Origin: an uncultured Treponema sp.
Lineage (GTDB): Bacteria; Spirochaetota; Spirochaetia; Treponematales; Treponemataceae
Length of the DNA: 32,208 nucleotides
Assembly: GCA_947166355.1 (NCBI GenBank)
Contig: CAMVDX010000027.1
Coordinates: 1-32,208, forward strand
Reading direction: 5' to 3'
Shown: in pieces, positions 22,016 through 29,784 of the stretch
How positions within the stretch are numbered: the stretch's first letter is position 1
Layout of the letters: each line of letters opens with the position of its first letter
Notes under the pieces: model-generated
What the model was told of the DNA's origin: nothing
The model's database searches: none
The model's input: only the letters and a program-made list of their open reading frames with translations
Position numbers and translations under genes: made by a program

Positions 22016-23374
22016 TTAATTGAACATATTGATTCTCTTAAGAATCTTTACCAGTTCTTCTTTTTCAATCAAATCAATAGGACGGCCATCAATAAACTTG
22101 TGTGCACTTTCAGAAAAGCTGCCCATAGTAATACAAACGCCGGTATCGCACTTAGTATCGCGCAGCTTTCCGTGGAACTCACGAATATTGATATCACCAA
22201 TAACATTCTGCGTTCTATAAAAACGGAAAATCTGCTTTGCTTCCCATTTTGAAGTCTCAATATCACAAATGATTTCAACACTTTCAGAAGCAACCTGAAC
22301 ATCTTCAACCTTTACAAAAGCATCTTTATAATAGGTAGAAATAAATTTACGGCACAAAGCGACAAAATCACTTGTACCCGACATAAGATAAGTCTGAAGA
22401 TTCTTATTCTGATTCAATTCCGAATAACGCGAAATCAGCGTATCAACATCTTTATAGGTGCCCTTAGCAGCCTGAATCTGACGCAGATAAATAAGCGCCT
22501 TAGAAATATCGTTCATGGCAATACAGGTATTTGCAAGACGATATTTAATCTGGAGCATAATCTGTTCCGGAATTGTCTGGATTTTCAGCGCAATCTCATA
22601 ATCCTTAACCGCATTCTGATAATCCTTTACACGCTCATGCATCTTACCGGCTTCAAGACAAGCCTGAGGTCCAAACTCCGGGTCCGGACGCAGATGCATA
22701 AAAACTTTAAGCGCCTTATCTCCCATGCCACACTCAGTCATGGCAACAGCCATTTCAAAAAGGATTTCCTTATCTCCCGGATTTTCATCCAGAACTCTTT
22801 TCAAAAACGGCAGACAGTCACGATACTTCTGAAACTTAAAAAGAGTAGAACCAAGCAGCTGATTCACTTCATTATTTTCCGGCTGAATAACCTTACACTT
22901 TTTAAAACAGTAAATTGCCTTATCTAAAGCATTTCCTTTTACAAGAGCCTGTCCAAGATACAGATTACAGTCAAAATTATTCGGATCCTTTTTTATGCAG
23001 AGCATCAGAGAGCTTACCGCATCATCATTCTTATCAAGATTAAAAGCGGCAATACCCATCCGCAGGGTAGACTTAGCAATATCAACCTCCGGATGAGCCG
23101 AAGAAATATCATAAAGAGTCTTGTAAACACTCCAGACCTTTTCCCAGTTCTTTTCGCTGTAGTAGATATCACCAATCATTTCAAGAGCAGAAACATTATG
23201 CGGGTCATGCGCAAGTTTTTTTTCTGCTTCCTTAAGAATGGCAGACTTTCCCTTTTTCTGAATCTTCTGAGAAACGTCTTTTGCATCGTCCTTATGCTTC
23301 ATTCCTTTTATTGCAACACCAAATGACACAAGAAGAAGCGCAACTATTACAGCTATAAGAATTGAAATAATCAT
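22016..23374 (-). CDS. Membrane-anchored TPR protein with degenerate Mrr-like domain
   Basis: A 452-residue protein with one N-terminal TM helix (about 4-23), a basic linker, and about seven tetratricopeptide repeats (for example ALEMIGDIYYSEKNWEKVWSVYK, CNLYLGQALVKGNALDKAIYCFKKC). A C-terminal domain (about 345-450) follows. Its segment NIREFHGKLRDTKCDTGVCITMGSFSESAHKF...IDLIEKEELVKIL matches the second half of Mrr_cat (PD-(D/E)XK) nucleases. The catalytic QxK position reads as IFRFYR, so cleavage is probably lost. It likely works as a membrane-tethered scaffold. AAAGG precedes the ATG. Confidence 0.8.
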   Translation of the reverse strand: MIISILIAVIVALLLVSFGVAIKGMKHKDDAKDVSQKIQKKGKSAILKEAEKKLAHDPHNVSALEMIGDIYYSEKNWEKVWSVYKTLYDISSAHPEVDIAKSTLRMGIAAFNLDKNDDAVSSLMLCIKKDPNNFDCNLYLGQALVKGNALDKAIYCFKKCKVIQPENNEVNQLLGSTLFKFQKYRDCLPFLKRVLDENPGDKEILFEMAVAMTECGMGDKALKVFMHLRPDPEFGPQACLEAGKMHERVKDYQNAVKDYEIALKIQTIPEQIMLQIKYRLANTCIAMNDISKALIYLRQIQAAKGTYKDVDTLISRYSELNQNKNLQTYLMSGTSDFVALCRKFISTYYKDAFVKVEDVQVASESVEIICDIETSKWEAKQIFRFYRTQNVIGDINIREFHGKLRDTKCDTGVCITMGSFSESAHKFIDGRPIDLIEKEELVKILKRINMFN

Positions 23375-23395
23375 CCTTTATATCCTTTCTTCGTT

Positions 23396-24568
23396 TTATT
23401 TGCCGGTCTTTTCATGAACCAGACAGGCAAGTCTCTCCATAGCAATTTTGATTTTATTAATATCAGTAGCGTAACAGCAGCGGATAAAGCCTTCACCGCC
23501 GTCGCCAAAACAGGTTCCAGGTACAACTGCTACATTATACTTTGAAATAGCCTCTGTCGCAAATTCTTCACTGGTCATTCCTGTAGGGCGAATATCCGGG
23601 AACATATAAAAAGCACCTTCCGGTTCAACACAAGGAAGTCCCATATCAATAAAAGCCTTATGCATAATATTGCGGCGCTGCTGATAGCTTACGCGCATTT
23701 TTTCAACCTCGTCCCAGCCGTGACGCAGGCCTTCTGCAGCCGCATACTGGCTGAAAATAGGAGGACAAATAGAAGAATAAGCATGAAGCTTACAGCACTG
23801 TACAAGCAGATCATGAGGAGCCGCAATATAACCAATACGCCAGCCGGTCATAGCAAAAGACTTAGAAAAGCCGTTGAAAATAATTGCGTAGTCCTTCATT
23901 CCAGGAAACTCGCCAACAGAAACATGCTTGTGTCCATCATAAAGTAGTTCGCAATAAATCTCGTCGCTCAAACACCAGATCTGATGCTTTTTTACAACCT
24001 CAGCAATTTTTGCAAGCTCATCAGCAGGAATAATGCGGCCAGTCGGGTTACTAGGCGAACAGAACATAACAGCCTTAGTCTTTTCAGTGCAGGCAGCTTC
24101 AATCTGTTCAGCAGTAGGATAAAAGCCGTTCACACTAGTATCAAGATGAATAACCTTAGCATTACAAAGTGTAGCCAGAGGCTGGTAAGAAACATAGCAA
24201 GGCTCGCAGACAATAATCTCATCGCCCGGATTCAAAATAGAACGGAGAACAAGGTCCAGACCCTCGCTCGCACCAATAGTCGGCAGAATCTCAGTTTTTG
24301 GGTCGTAGTAAAGCTTGTAGCGTTCCAGATATTTTGCAATTTCCTCGCGCAGCTCAATCAAGCCCCAGTTAGAAGTGTAAGAAGTGTGGCCCTTTTCCAG
24401 ATGGTAAAAAGCCTCTTCCCTCATAATCCATGGAGTCGGAAAGTCAGGCTCGCCGACACCCAGTGAAATAATATCATCATGTCCAATGCAAAGCTCAAAA
24501 AACTTACGGATTCCAGAAGGCGGAATCTCCATCATCTTTGAGCTGAATTTATCTTCTCGTGTATTCAA
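23396..24568 (-). CDS. Class I/II pyridoxal-phosphate aminotransferase
   Basis: A 390-residue fold-type I aminotransferase (aspartate/aromatic group). Motifs: SLGVGEPDFPTPW (N-terminal), GASEGLDLVLRS (PLP phosphate), SPSNPTGRI (Asn contacting PLP), LSDEIYCELLYDG (Asp to the pyridine N), and NGFSKSFAMTGWRIGY with the Schiff-base Lys. The start is read as TTG 24568 with GGAG 6 nt upstream, giving MNTREDKFSSKMMEIPPSG. Readings from 24592 or 24622 would translate part of a REP-like repeat. The adjacent Lrp-type gene is its likely regulator. Exact substrate is not determinable from motifs alone. Confidence 0.92.
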   Translation of the reverse strand: MNTREDKFSSKMMEIPPSGIRKFFELCIGHDDIISLGVGEPDFPTPWIMREEAFYHLEKGHTSYTSNWGLIELREEIAKYLERYKLYYDPKTEILPTIGASEGLDLVLRSILNPGDEIIVCEPCYVSYQPLATLCNAKVIHLDTSVNGFYPTAEQIEAACTEKTKAVMFCSPSNPTGRIIPADELAKIAEVVKKHQIWCLSDEIYCELLYDGHKHVSVGEFPGMKDYAIIFNGFSKSFAMTGWRIGYIAAPHDLLVQCCKLHAYSSICPPIFSQYAAAEGLRHGWDEVEKMRVSYQQRRNIMHKAFIDMGLPCVEPEGAFYMFPDIRPTGMTSEEFATEAISKYNVAVVPGTCFGDGGEGFIRCCYATDINKIKIAMERLACLVHEKTGK

Positions 24569-24586
24569 AATATTCTCCAAAATCTC

Positions 24587-24726
24587 CGTCATTGCGAACT
24601 GCACAGCAGTGAAGCAATCCATATCAAAATAGATTGCTTCGTCGTTTCACTCCTCGCAATGACAACTGTCATCCCGAACTTGTTTCGGGATCTGGTTAAT
24701 GAGATGCTGAAACAGTTCAGCATGAC
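24587..24726. repeat. Composite REP-like array before the aminotransferase
   Basis: Contains GTCATTGCGAA / GAAGCAATCC, then GATTGCTTCGTCG...CTCGCAATGAC, then ATCCCGAA-CTTGT-TTCGGGAT and GATGCTGAA-ACAG-TTCAGCATG palindromes. The outermost copy touches the 5' end of the aminotransferase reading frame. Confidence 0.85.
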
Positions 24727-24735
24727 GATGTCTGC

Positions 24736-25221
24736 TTAAGCCTGCACTCCCTCGCGGCGGTCTCTCTCATCCTCAACATAAACAATGTCGTTTTCTTTAT
24801 ATGTCTTCAAAACAAAGTTAGTCTTAGTTGAGCGAACACCTTCGAGAGTAGAAAGCTTTTCGCTTACAAAAAGGGCAACATCTTTTAAGTTGTCACCTTC
24901 AATCAAAACCTTAAGGTCGTAACCGCCGCTCATAAGGTAAAGCGATTTAACCTGTGGAAAGCGGTAAATTCTGTCCGCAATGGCATCAAAGCCGTGCTCA
25001 CGCTGCGGCTGCACCTGAATCTGAATTTCCGCGACAACCTTATCCTTCGCGACTTTATCTTTTTCCGGGTTTACAATGGCGGCATACTTGAGAATAACTC
25101 CGTCGTCTTCAAGCTTCTTAATAATCTGACGAACCTCATCCGTAGTTTTCTTTGTCATAGCAGCAATGTCTTCGATTGAAAGACGTGCATTCTGACGCAG
25201 CAAATCAAGTATCTCTTCCAT
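24736..25221 (-). CDS. Lrp/AsnC-family transcriptional regulator
   Basis: A 161-residue regulator with an N-terminal HTH (LLRQNARLSIEDIAAMTKKTTDEVRQIIKKLEDDGVI) and the strand ILKYAAIVNP typical of Lrp/AsnC. A RAM-type ligand domain follows, with FPQVKSLYLMSGGYDLKVLIEGDNL. Such proteins sense amino acids. It sits directly upstream of the aminotransferase and is transcribed in the same direction, a pairing common in Firmicutes and Treponema. A G-rich GGGGG stands about 8 nt before the ATG and a good promoter is upstream. Confidence 0.92.
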   Translation of the reverse strand: MEEILDLLRQNARLSIEDIAAMTKKTTDEVRQIIKKLEDDGVILKYAAIVNPEKDKVAKDKVVAEIQIQVQPQREHGFDAIADRIYRFPQVKSLYLMSGGYDLKVLIEGDNLKDVALFVSEKLSTLEGVRSTKTNFVLKTYKENDIVYVEDERDRREGVQA

Positions 25222-25256
25222 AACTGGAACCCCCGAATATAAAAAAATAATGTAAT

Positions 25257-25285
25257 ATTATACTATTAAATGATGGTTTATACAA
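25257..25285 (-). promoter_or_regulatory. Promoter of the Lrp-type gene
   Basis: On the minus strand TTGTAT (25280-25285), a 17-nt spacer and TATAAT (25257-25262). The predicted start near 25250 gives a leader of about 28 nt with a ribosome site. Confidence 0.7.
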
Positions 25286-25289
25286 TTAT

Positions 25290-25538
25290 GGATTGGTCAC
25301 ACGGATGGCACACGGATGATTACACGGGTTTAGGCAAGTTTGGCGCGAGGGAACGGGGCGTGGTACAAAAACACTCTTTTTGTGGCTGCTGCGTAGCGGC
25401 AGGTACAATAGTTTCTATACCACAAAAAGCGTGTAGCGCATTATTGCGCGGTTTTGAACCCACGCAGCCGTGACCGGAAGCCAGAGTTTCCTGAATACAT
25501 TTTAGAATGCCGCCCCTGTAAATCCGTGAGACAATTAA
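25290..25538. other. Structured GC-rich intergenic element
   Basis: In the 352-nt gap without a gene, this part is richer in GC than its flanks. CACTCTTTTTGTGG (25372-25385) and CCACAAAAAGCGTG (25420-25433) pair at 13 of 14 positions around a 34-nt loop, which holds a further small hairpin (GCTGC...GCGGC). Short open frames on both strands show no Shine-Dalgarno or protein-like pattern. It may be a dispersed repeat or a noncoding RNA. Confidence 0.4.
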
Positions 25539-25567
25539 TTGCATTAATAGTTTTCTCATAATATAAT
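25539..25567 (+). promoter_or_regulatory. Promoter of the DUF362 gene
   Basis: TTGCAT (25539-25544), a 17-nt spacer and TATAAT (25562-25567). The ATG begins 6 nt after the -10 box and no Shine-Dalgarno is visible, so the transcript should start at the start codon (leaderless). Confidence 0.75.
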
Positions 25568-25573
25568 AATTGT

Positions 25574-26689
25574 ATGACAAAAACCGTAGCGCTTCAAAAA
25601 TGCGATGAATATGATTTTGACAAAGTTCTCAGCTGTATAAAGGCAATGTTCGCCCTGGTTCCGCCGCCAGATGTCCGTGGAAAAAACGTGCTTCTCAAGC
25701 CGAATATTCTCTACCCTAAAGCACCAGAGCTTGCCGTGTGTACACACCCGGTTGTTGTTGGCGCAGCAGTCCGTGCATTTGTAGAACTGGGAGCGGCGAA
25801 GGTTATTGCGGGGGAATCGCCTGCCATTGCGAACTCTACACTTGCCGCAAAGTCTACGGGAATGTATGACCAGGTCATAAACAACGGCGGTGAATGGGCA
25901 GATTTTAAGGAATATGTTTCAATTCCCTGTCCGGATGGAAAAATTGTAAAGACTATCAATTTTGCAAAACAGTTTACTCAGGCTGATGTTGTAGTTTCTC
26001 TTTCAAAGCTTAAGAGCCATCAGCTTATGACCTATACCGGCGCAATGAAAAATCTTTTTGGACTTATGATTGGTCTTGAAAAAGCAGGTTGTCATTACAG
26101 ATTCTCGAAAAAAGAAGATTTTGCCGCCTTTCTTACAGACTTAAACATTGCCGCAAAAGCACAGTACGCAATTATGGATGCAATTGTCGGAATGGACGGT
26201 CCGGGCGGCCCCGGAAGCGGAGATCCTATAAAACTCGGATTTCTTGCCGCTTCTGATAATATTCTGGCCCTCGACTGGAAGTGTTCGGAACTCGTAGGTT
26301 ATAACCCGCACAATATTTTGAATCTGCAGGATGCGCTGGAGCGCGGCGTATGGTTGAATTCGCCGGCGGAAATTACAACGAGCGGCGCGGCGGAAAAAGA
26401 CTGCCGTTGTACACACTTTAAGATTGTAAGGGATTCACAGCCGTTGCAGAAAATGGTGCCAGGCTTCGTAAACCTTGTGGCTACAAAAGTGCTTTTAAAA
26501 ACTCCACATTTTATGGCTAAAAAGTGCAAGAAATGCCGCCGCTGCGAACAGATTTGTCCGGCTCACATAATCAAAATGGAAGGAACCGGGGGCACCGCAA
26601 AGCTCGCAGATAAATCAAAATGCCTCCACTGCTTCTGCTGCCACGAAATCTGCCCGGCTGACGCAATTAAACTTAAAAGATTTTACTAG
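25574..26689 (+). CDS. DUF362 protein with two C-terminal [4Fe-4S] motifs
   Basis: A 371-residue cytoplasmic protein. Residues 1-300 form a DUF362 domain (GKNVLLKPNILYPK, HPVVVGAAVRAFVELGA, DVVVSLSKLKSHQLMTYTGAMKNLFGL). The C-terminus is a bacterial ferredoxin domain with CxxCxxCxxxCP at 318-329 and again at 350-361, so two [4Fe-4S] clusters are expected. The family is widespread in anaerobes and its reaction is not established; an electron-transfer or reductase role is likely. It appears leaderless. An array of repeats follows its stop. Confidence 0.9.
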   Translation: MTKTVALQKCDEYDFDKVLSCIKAMFALVPPPDVRGKNVLLKPNILYPKAPELAVCTHPVVVGAAVRAFVELGAAKVIAGESPAIANSTLAAKSTGMYDQVINNGGEWADFKEYVSIPCPDGKIVKTINFAKQFTQADVVVSLSKLKSHQLMTYTGAMKNLFGLMIGLEKAGCHYRFSKKEDFAAFLTDLNIAAKAQYAIMDAIVGMDGPGGPGSGDPIKLGFLAASDNILALDWKCSELVGYNPHNILNLQDALERGVWLNSPAEITTSGAAEKDCRCTHFKIVRDSQPLQKMVPGFVNLVATKVLLKTPHFMAKKCKKCRRCEQICPAHIIKMEGTGGTAKLADKSKCLHCFCCHEICPADAIKLKRFY

Positions 26690-26694
26690 ATTTC

Positions 26695-26862
26695 TGGATT
26701 GCTACGTCATTGTAGATTGCCACGTCGCTTCGCTCCTCGCAATGACGAGCCTATGCCAGGACTCCTCGCAATGACGAGCTTACGCCAGGACTCCTCGCAA
26801 TGACCTGTGTGTCGTCATTGCAAACAGCCCCTCCGTCATTGCGAGCGCAGCGAAGCAATCTA
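26695..26862. repeat. REP-like array with an internal 29-bp tandem repeat
   Basis: GATTGCCACGTCGC / CTCCTCGCAATGACGAGC words recur. Two 29-bp units (26733-26761 and 26762-26790, two differences) and a partial third (26791-26804) start CTCCTCGCAATGACGAGC. The right end supplies the TAG stop of the LuxR-type gene. Confidence 0.85.
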
Positions 26863-27627
26863 CTCTTTCACCTGGTACTGCAGCAAAAGAATTCGCAATT
26901 CTTCGATATTTGAAACGCCAAAAATTTTGAAGACCTCGGCAAAAATCTTTTTTACGGTAGAAATGCTTACAAAATATTTTTCACTGATTTCTTTGTAGCT
27001 AAGCTTGTTATGAAGATTCTCTAATACAAAAGTTCGCTGACGTTCATTTAAATTATAATCAGAAAGCTTAATCTCAGAGCCAGCTTTTTTTCCAATAACA
27101 GCATTATTCTCACGCACATTCTGCGGAAACAGACATGAAAGCTTTTTCTTCAGAATCGAATAAATCCACATATAAAAAGCAAAGCAGAACATAGAATAGC
27201 TGATATCAATAAGCGTATACTTTACCCCGTGCGTATATGTAAGAACCAGAGTAATCAAATGAATTACAAACATCAAAGAGATTTTATTGCGTGGCTTTTT
27301 AGTAATCAGCTCCTTACAAAGGATAAGAATAACAGCCGCATAAAAGAAAAAGATTCCTAATTCCTCGTAATTTGTAAGGATTGTTAATTCACTTTCTATA
27401 ACAAAAATTGAAAGGATTACATAAAAATTTTGTGTAATCAAAAAAACAATGGCAAGGAATACACAGATAAAATGAACTGTTGGAATCACAATCCTTGTAG
27501 GCGCAATATATTCAATAATTGACCTCTTGTCCCCGTTCATCAAAAGACTCATAAACGCAGCAACAAGCAAAAACACAAGTCCTACAACAGCAACAACTCT
27601 CTCCGAGCTGATTCTGTTTCTATTCAT
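26860..27627 (-). CDS. Multi-pass membrane protein with LuxR-type HTH
   Basis: A 255-residue protein. About six hydrophobic segments span residues 10-165 (VVAVVGLVFLLVAAFMSLL, IVIPTVHFICVFLAIVFL, IFFFYAAVILILC and others). A cytoplasmic LuxR/GerE-type HTH at about 195-250 follows (LNERQRTFVLENLHNKLSYKEISEKYFVSISTVKKIFAEVFKIFGV). It is likely a membrane-bound transcription regulator sensing an envelope or small-molecule signal. It carries no Shine-Dalgarno and has TATAAT boxes 3 and 9 nt before the ATG. Target genes are unknown; the flanking DUF362 and COG2509 genes are separately transcribed. Confidence 0.88.
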   Translation of the reverse strand: MNRNRISSERVVAVVGLVFLLVAAFMSLLMNGDKRSIIEYIAPTRIVIPTVHFICVFLAIVFLITQNFYVILSIFVIESELTILTNYEELGIFFFYAAVILILCKELITKKPRNKISLMFVIHLITLVLTYTHGVKYTLIDISYSMFCFAFYMWIYSILKKKLSCLFPQNVRENNAVIGKKAGSEIKLSDYNLNERQRTFVLENLHNKLSYKEISEKYFVSISTVKKIFAEVFKIFGVSNIEELRILLLQYQVKE

Positions 27628-27636
27628 AATATTATA

Positions 27637-27664
27637 ATTATATCATAGAATCCCAACTTTTCAA
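27637..27664 (-). promoter_or_regulatory. Promoter of the LuxR-type gene
   Basis: TTGAAA (27659-27664), a 16-nt spacer and TATAAT (27637-27642) on the minus strand, ending 9 nt before the ATG, with a second TATAAT at 27631-27636. Expected leader is 0-3 nt. Confidence 0.6.
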
Positions 27665-27675
27665 ATAACTAGTTG

Positions 27676-29298
27676 TTATATTTTTAAGTTATTCTTCATT
27701 GCAACAGCCGCATTTTCGCCATCCATTGCACTGGAAACAATTCCACCGGAGTAGCCGGAACCTTCACCTGCCGGATATAAACCTGCAATTGCTTTACACT
27801 CAAAACTTTCTTTATCACGGAGAATTCTTACAGGTGTACTTGTACGGGTTTCAGGAGCAATCATAAGCGCCTCCGAACTTATAAAGCCATGCATGTTACG
27901 GTCAATTTCTACAAATCCCTTTTTGAGACGCTCTGCAATATGGGAAGGAAGCCAGCTTCCAAGCTCAGAAGAAACAAGACCTGCCGTATAACTGCTCGAC
28001 GGTAAGCTTTCTGATTTACGGCCAGCAAGAAAATCCGTAAGCCGCTGAGCCGGTGCCGCCTGACCATTTCCATTTTCAAAGGCAAGATTTTCAATTCTCT
28101 CTCTAAAGTAAAGGCCTGCAAGATCTACACAACCATCTTTTATAGCCTGATCAACGCAGGATGCCGGAAAATCTTCCGGACGAATTTCTACTACAATGGC
28201 CGCATTAGACCATTTTGAATTACGGGCTGCTGCAGACATTCCGTTTACAACAATTTCGCCCGGACCTGAACTTGAAGGAACCACAAAACCACCGGGGCAC
28301 ATACAGAAAGAATAAACTCCGCGGCCATCTACCTGGGCAGTAACTCTGTATTCTGCGGCCCCAAGGCCGTTTTCCGCCCCCCGTCCGTGATACTGAATCT
28401 TATCAATAAGCTCACGCGGATGCTCCACCCGCACACCTGCCGCAAAAGTTTTTGCTTCAAGAGCATCAGGAGCAATTTTCGCCAGTATCTTATAAATATC
28501 TGTAGCAGAATGTCCCGTTGCAAGAAGAACGGCCTTTCCCTCGAAGCAGCTTTTTTCACCGGTTTCTGTATTCTGAGTTTCAACACCCTTTACACATAGT
28601 TTTTCACCGGCCGCTTCGGTAACAAAGGCTGTAACCCTTTCGCTAAAATGAAATTCACCACCCAGCTCAATAATCTTGTCACGCATTGCATTAATAACCT
28701 GAGGCAGTCTGTCAGTTCCGATATGAGGATGAGCATCTGTTAAAATCTTTTCATCTGCACCAAAAAAATTAAAAATACGCAGTATTGTACTGATGTCACC
28801 ACGCTTATTGCTTCGGGTATAAAGCTTTCCGTCAGAAAATGTACCGGCTCCTCCTTCGCCAAAGCAATAATTTGAATCACCATTTACCATTCCTTTCGTA
28901 CTGATCAGGGCAATATCTTTTCTGCGCTGACTTGTCTGCACACCACGCTCAATAATCACAGGTTTAATTCCACTTTCCAAAAGCTTAAGCGCGCCAAAAA
29001 GGCCTGCTGGCCCCGCACCAACAATAATAACAGTATGCTGTGAATCAGCCCCTGCACAACTCTTCCATAAAGGCTTCCATTCGCCGGCAGCTTCCGGTTT
29101 TTCGCCGATGTAAACCTTATATCGCAAATGAAGCTTAAGCTGACCATGACGAGCATCAATCGATTTTTTTACAAAAACCTTTTCAAATTGAGAGGCATTT
29201 ATATGATTTTTTTTGAGTTCTTTCCGAATCAGATTTTCATGAAGCCCTGCATTTTTTTCATCTCTGGCTTCGACTGTAATTGTGATTTCTTTGATCAT
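27676..29298 (-). CDS. FAD-dependent oxidoreductase (COG2509 type)
   Basis: A 540-residue flavoprotein. After an N-terminal domain (1-85; RHGQLKLHLRYKVYIGE), residues 88-118 form a Rossmann FAD site (VIIVGAGPAGLFGALKLLESG...IIERG). Family segments follow: GDSNYCFGEGGAGTFSDGKLYTRSNKRG, HPHIGTDRLPQVI, LATGHSATDIY and a C-terminal GLYPAGEGSGYSGGIVSSAMDG. These mark the COG2509 uncharacterised dehydrogenase family. It is cytoplasmic; substrate unknown. The start codon has no Shine-Dalgarno and lies 7 nt after a TATAAT box. Confidence 0.9.
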   Translation of the reverse strand: MIKEITITVEARDEKNAGLHENLIRKELKKNHINASQFEKVFVKKSIDARHGQLKLHLRYKVYIGEKPEAAGEWKPLWKSCAGADSQHTVIIVGAGPAGLFGALKLLESGIKPVIIERGVQTSQRRKDIALISTKGMVNGDSNYCFGEGGAGTFSDGKLYTRSNKRGDISTILRIFNFFGADEKILTDAHPHIGTDRLPQVINAMRDKIIELGGEFHFSERVTAFVTEAAGEKLCVKGVETQNTETGEKSCFEGKAVLLATGHSATDIYKILAKIAPDALEAKTFAAGVRVEHPRELIDKIQYHGRGAENGLGAAEYRVTAQVDGRGVYSFCMCPGGFVVPSSSGPGEIVVNGMSAAARNSKWSNAAIVVEIRPEDFPASCVDQAIKDGCVDLAGLYFRERIENLAFENGNGQAAPAQRLTDFLAGRKSESLPSSSYTAGLVSSELGSWLPSHIAERLKKGFVEIDRNMHGFISSEALMIAPETRTSTPVRILRDKESFECKAIAGLYPAGEGSGYSGGIVSSAMDGENAAVAMKNNLKI

Positions 29299-29305
29299 TG
29301 AAAAT

Positions 29306-29311
29306 ATTATA
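29306..29311 (-). promoter_or_regulatory. TATAAT box at the COG2509 start codon
   Basis: A perfect -10 hexamer on the minus strand ends 7 nt before the ATG at 29298. No convincing -35 is seen 16-18 nt upstream. It fits the leaderless pattern of three other genes. Confidence 0.5.
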
Positions 29312-29325
29312 ATAAATTCACCGGA

Positions 29326-29413
29326 GGTTGAGTAGTCCGAAGGACGTATCGAAACCTCATTTCCCTATGGTCCCTGTAGCTGGTGATTTCGATACGGCTG
29401 CGCCTACTCAACC
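29326..29413. repeat. Large palindromic repeat (GGTTGAGTAG type)
   Basis: GGTTGAGTAG (29326-29335) and CTACTCAACC (29404-29413) are the outer arms; CGTATCGAAA (29345-29354) and TTTCGATACG (29387-29396) are inner arms. This is a different dispersed repeat family from the GTCATTGCG arrays. Confidence 0.8.
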
Positions 29414-29439
29414 ACCGTTCACCGTAAGTCTCTCAGGGC

Positions 29440-29490
29440 AAAAAAAAAGTTCTTGAACTGTATACTCTCCAAATTACAGCCCAAGAACTC
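29440..29490 (-). terminator. Strong intrinsic terminator
   Basis: On the minus strand AGTTCTTG (from 29489) pairs with CAAGAACT (to 29448), with an inner CTGTA/TACAG stem, and then a run of eight T. It lies about 300 nt after the ABC transporter genes, too far for an ordinary operon end, so it may close a separate small transcript. Confidence 0.8.
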
Positions 29491-29540
29491 TCTCACCGAT
29501 AATAAACCGGATCCCCGATATAACTCTCTTCTTAGCAACG
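29440..29540 (-). ncRNA. Possible small RNA ending at the terminator
   Basis: Upstream of the terminator on the minus strand a -10-like TATTAT (29546-29551) would start a transcript of about 100 nt near 29540. It contains no credible ORF but has paired repeats (GAGAGTTATATCGG and GAGAGTTCTTGGG) before the terminator stem. It matches no RNA family I recognise and no clear -35 is visible. The rest of the gap to 29784 holds no gene apart from the inverted repeat listed next. Confidence 0.3.
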
Positions 29541-29679
29541 CTTCTATAATAAGATAATGCTAAATTCTTTTTAATAAATAACTTTCTTAACTTCATACTT
29601 TTTAACTTTATTGTAACTTTAATTTATGTCTAAAATGTACATGGAAAAAGAGTTATAGTCAATCAATTTTTTTATGAAT

Positions 29680-29711
29680 TAACCAAGGTTATTGAAAAAT
29701 AACCTTGGTTA
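29680..29711. repeat. Perfect 14-bp inverted repeat with GAAA loop
   Basis: TAACCAAGGTTATT (29680-29693) and AATAACCTTGGTTA (29698-29711) pair completely around GAAA, a GNRA tetraloop in plus-strand RNA. It lies 74 nt beyond the ABC ATPase stop and could protect the 3' end of that mRNA. No T-run follows. Confidence 0.7.
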
Positions 29712-29784
29712 CTAAGTGTAAAATGAGACATATAATTTGTGTGCTGATTCCGTGCTGATTTTGTACTAATCTTGAGCTGATTTA

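Noticed and set aside
24569..24622. Longer N-terminus of the aminotransferase (MDCFTAVQFA...)
   Set aside because: Those residues come from a REP-like repeat; similar words occur in other gaps. The TTG with GGAG at 24568 is better.
25320..25580. 86-residue minus-strand frame in the structured intergenic element
   Set aside because: It has no Shine-Dalgarno, spans the hairpin, and overlaps the promoter of the DUF362 gene.
26733..26804. CRISPR-like 29-bp repeats
   Set aside because: The units are head-to-tail without spacers and belong to the REP-like family.
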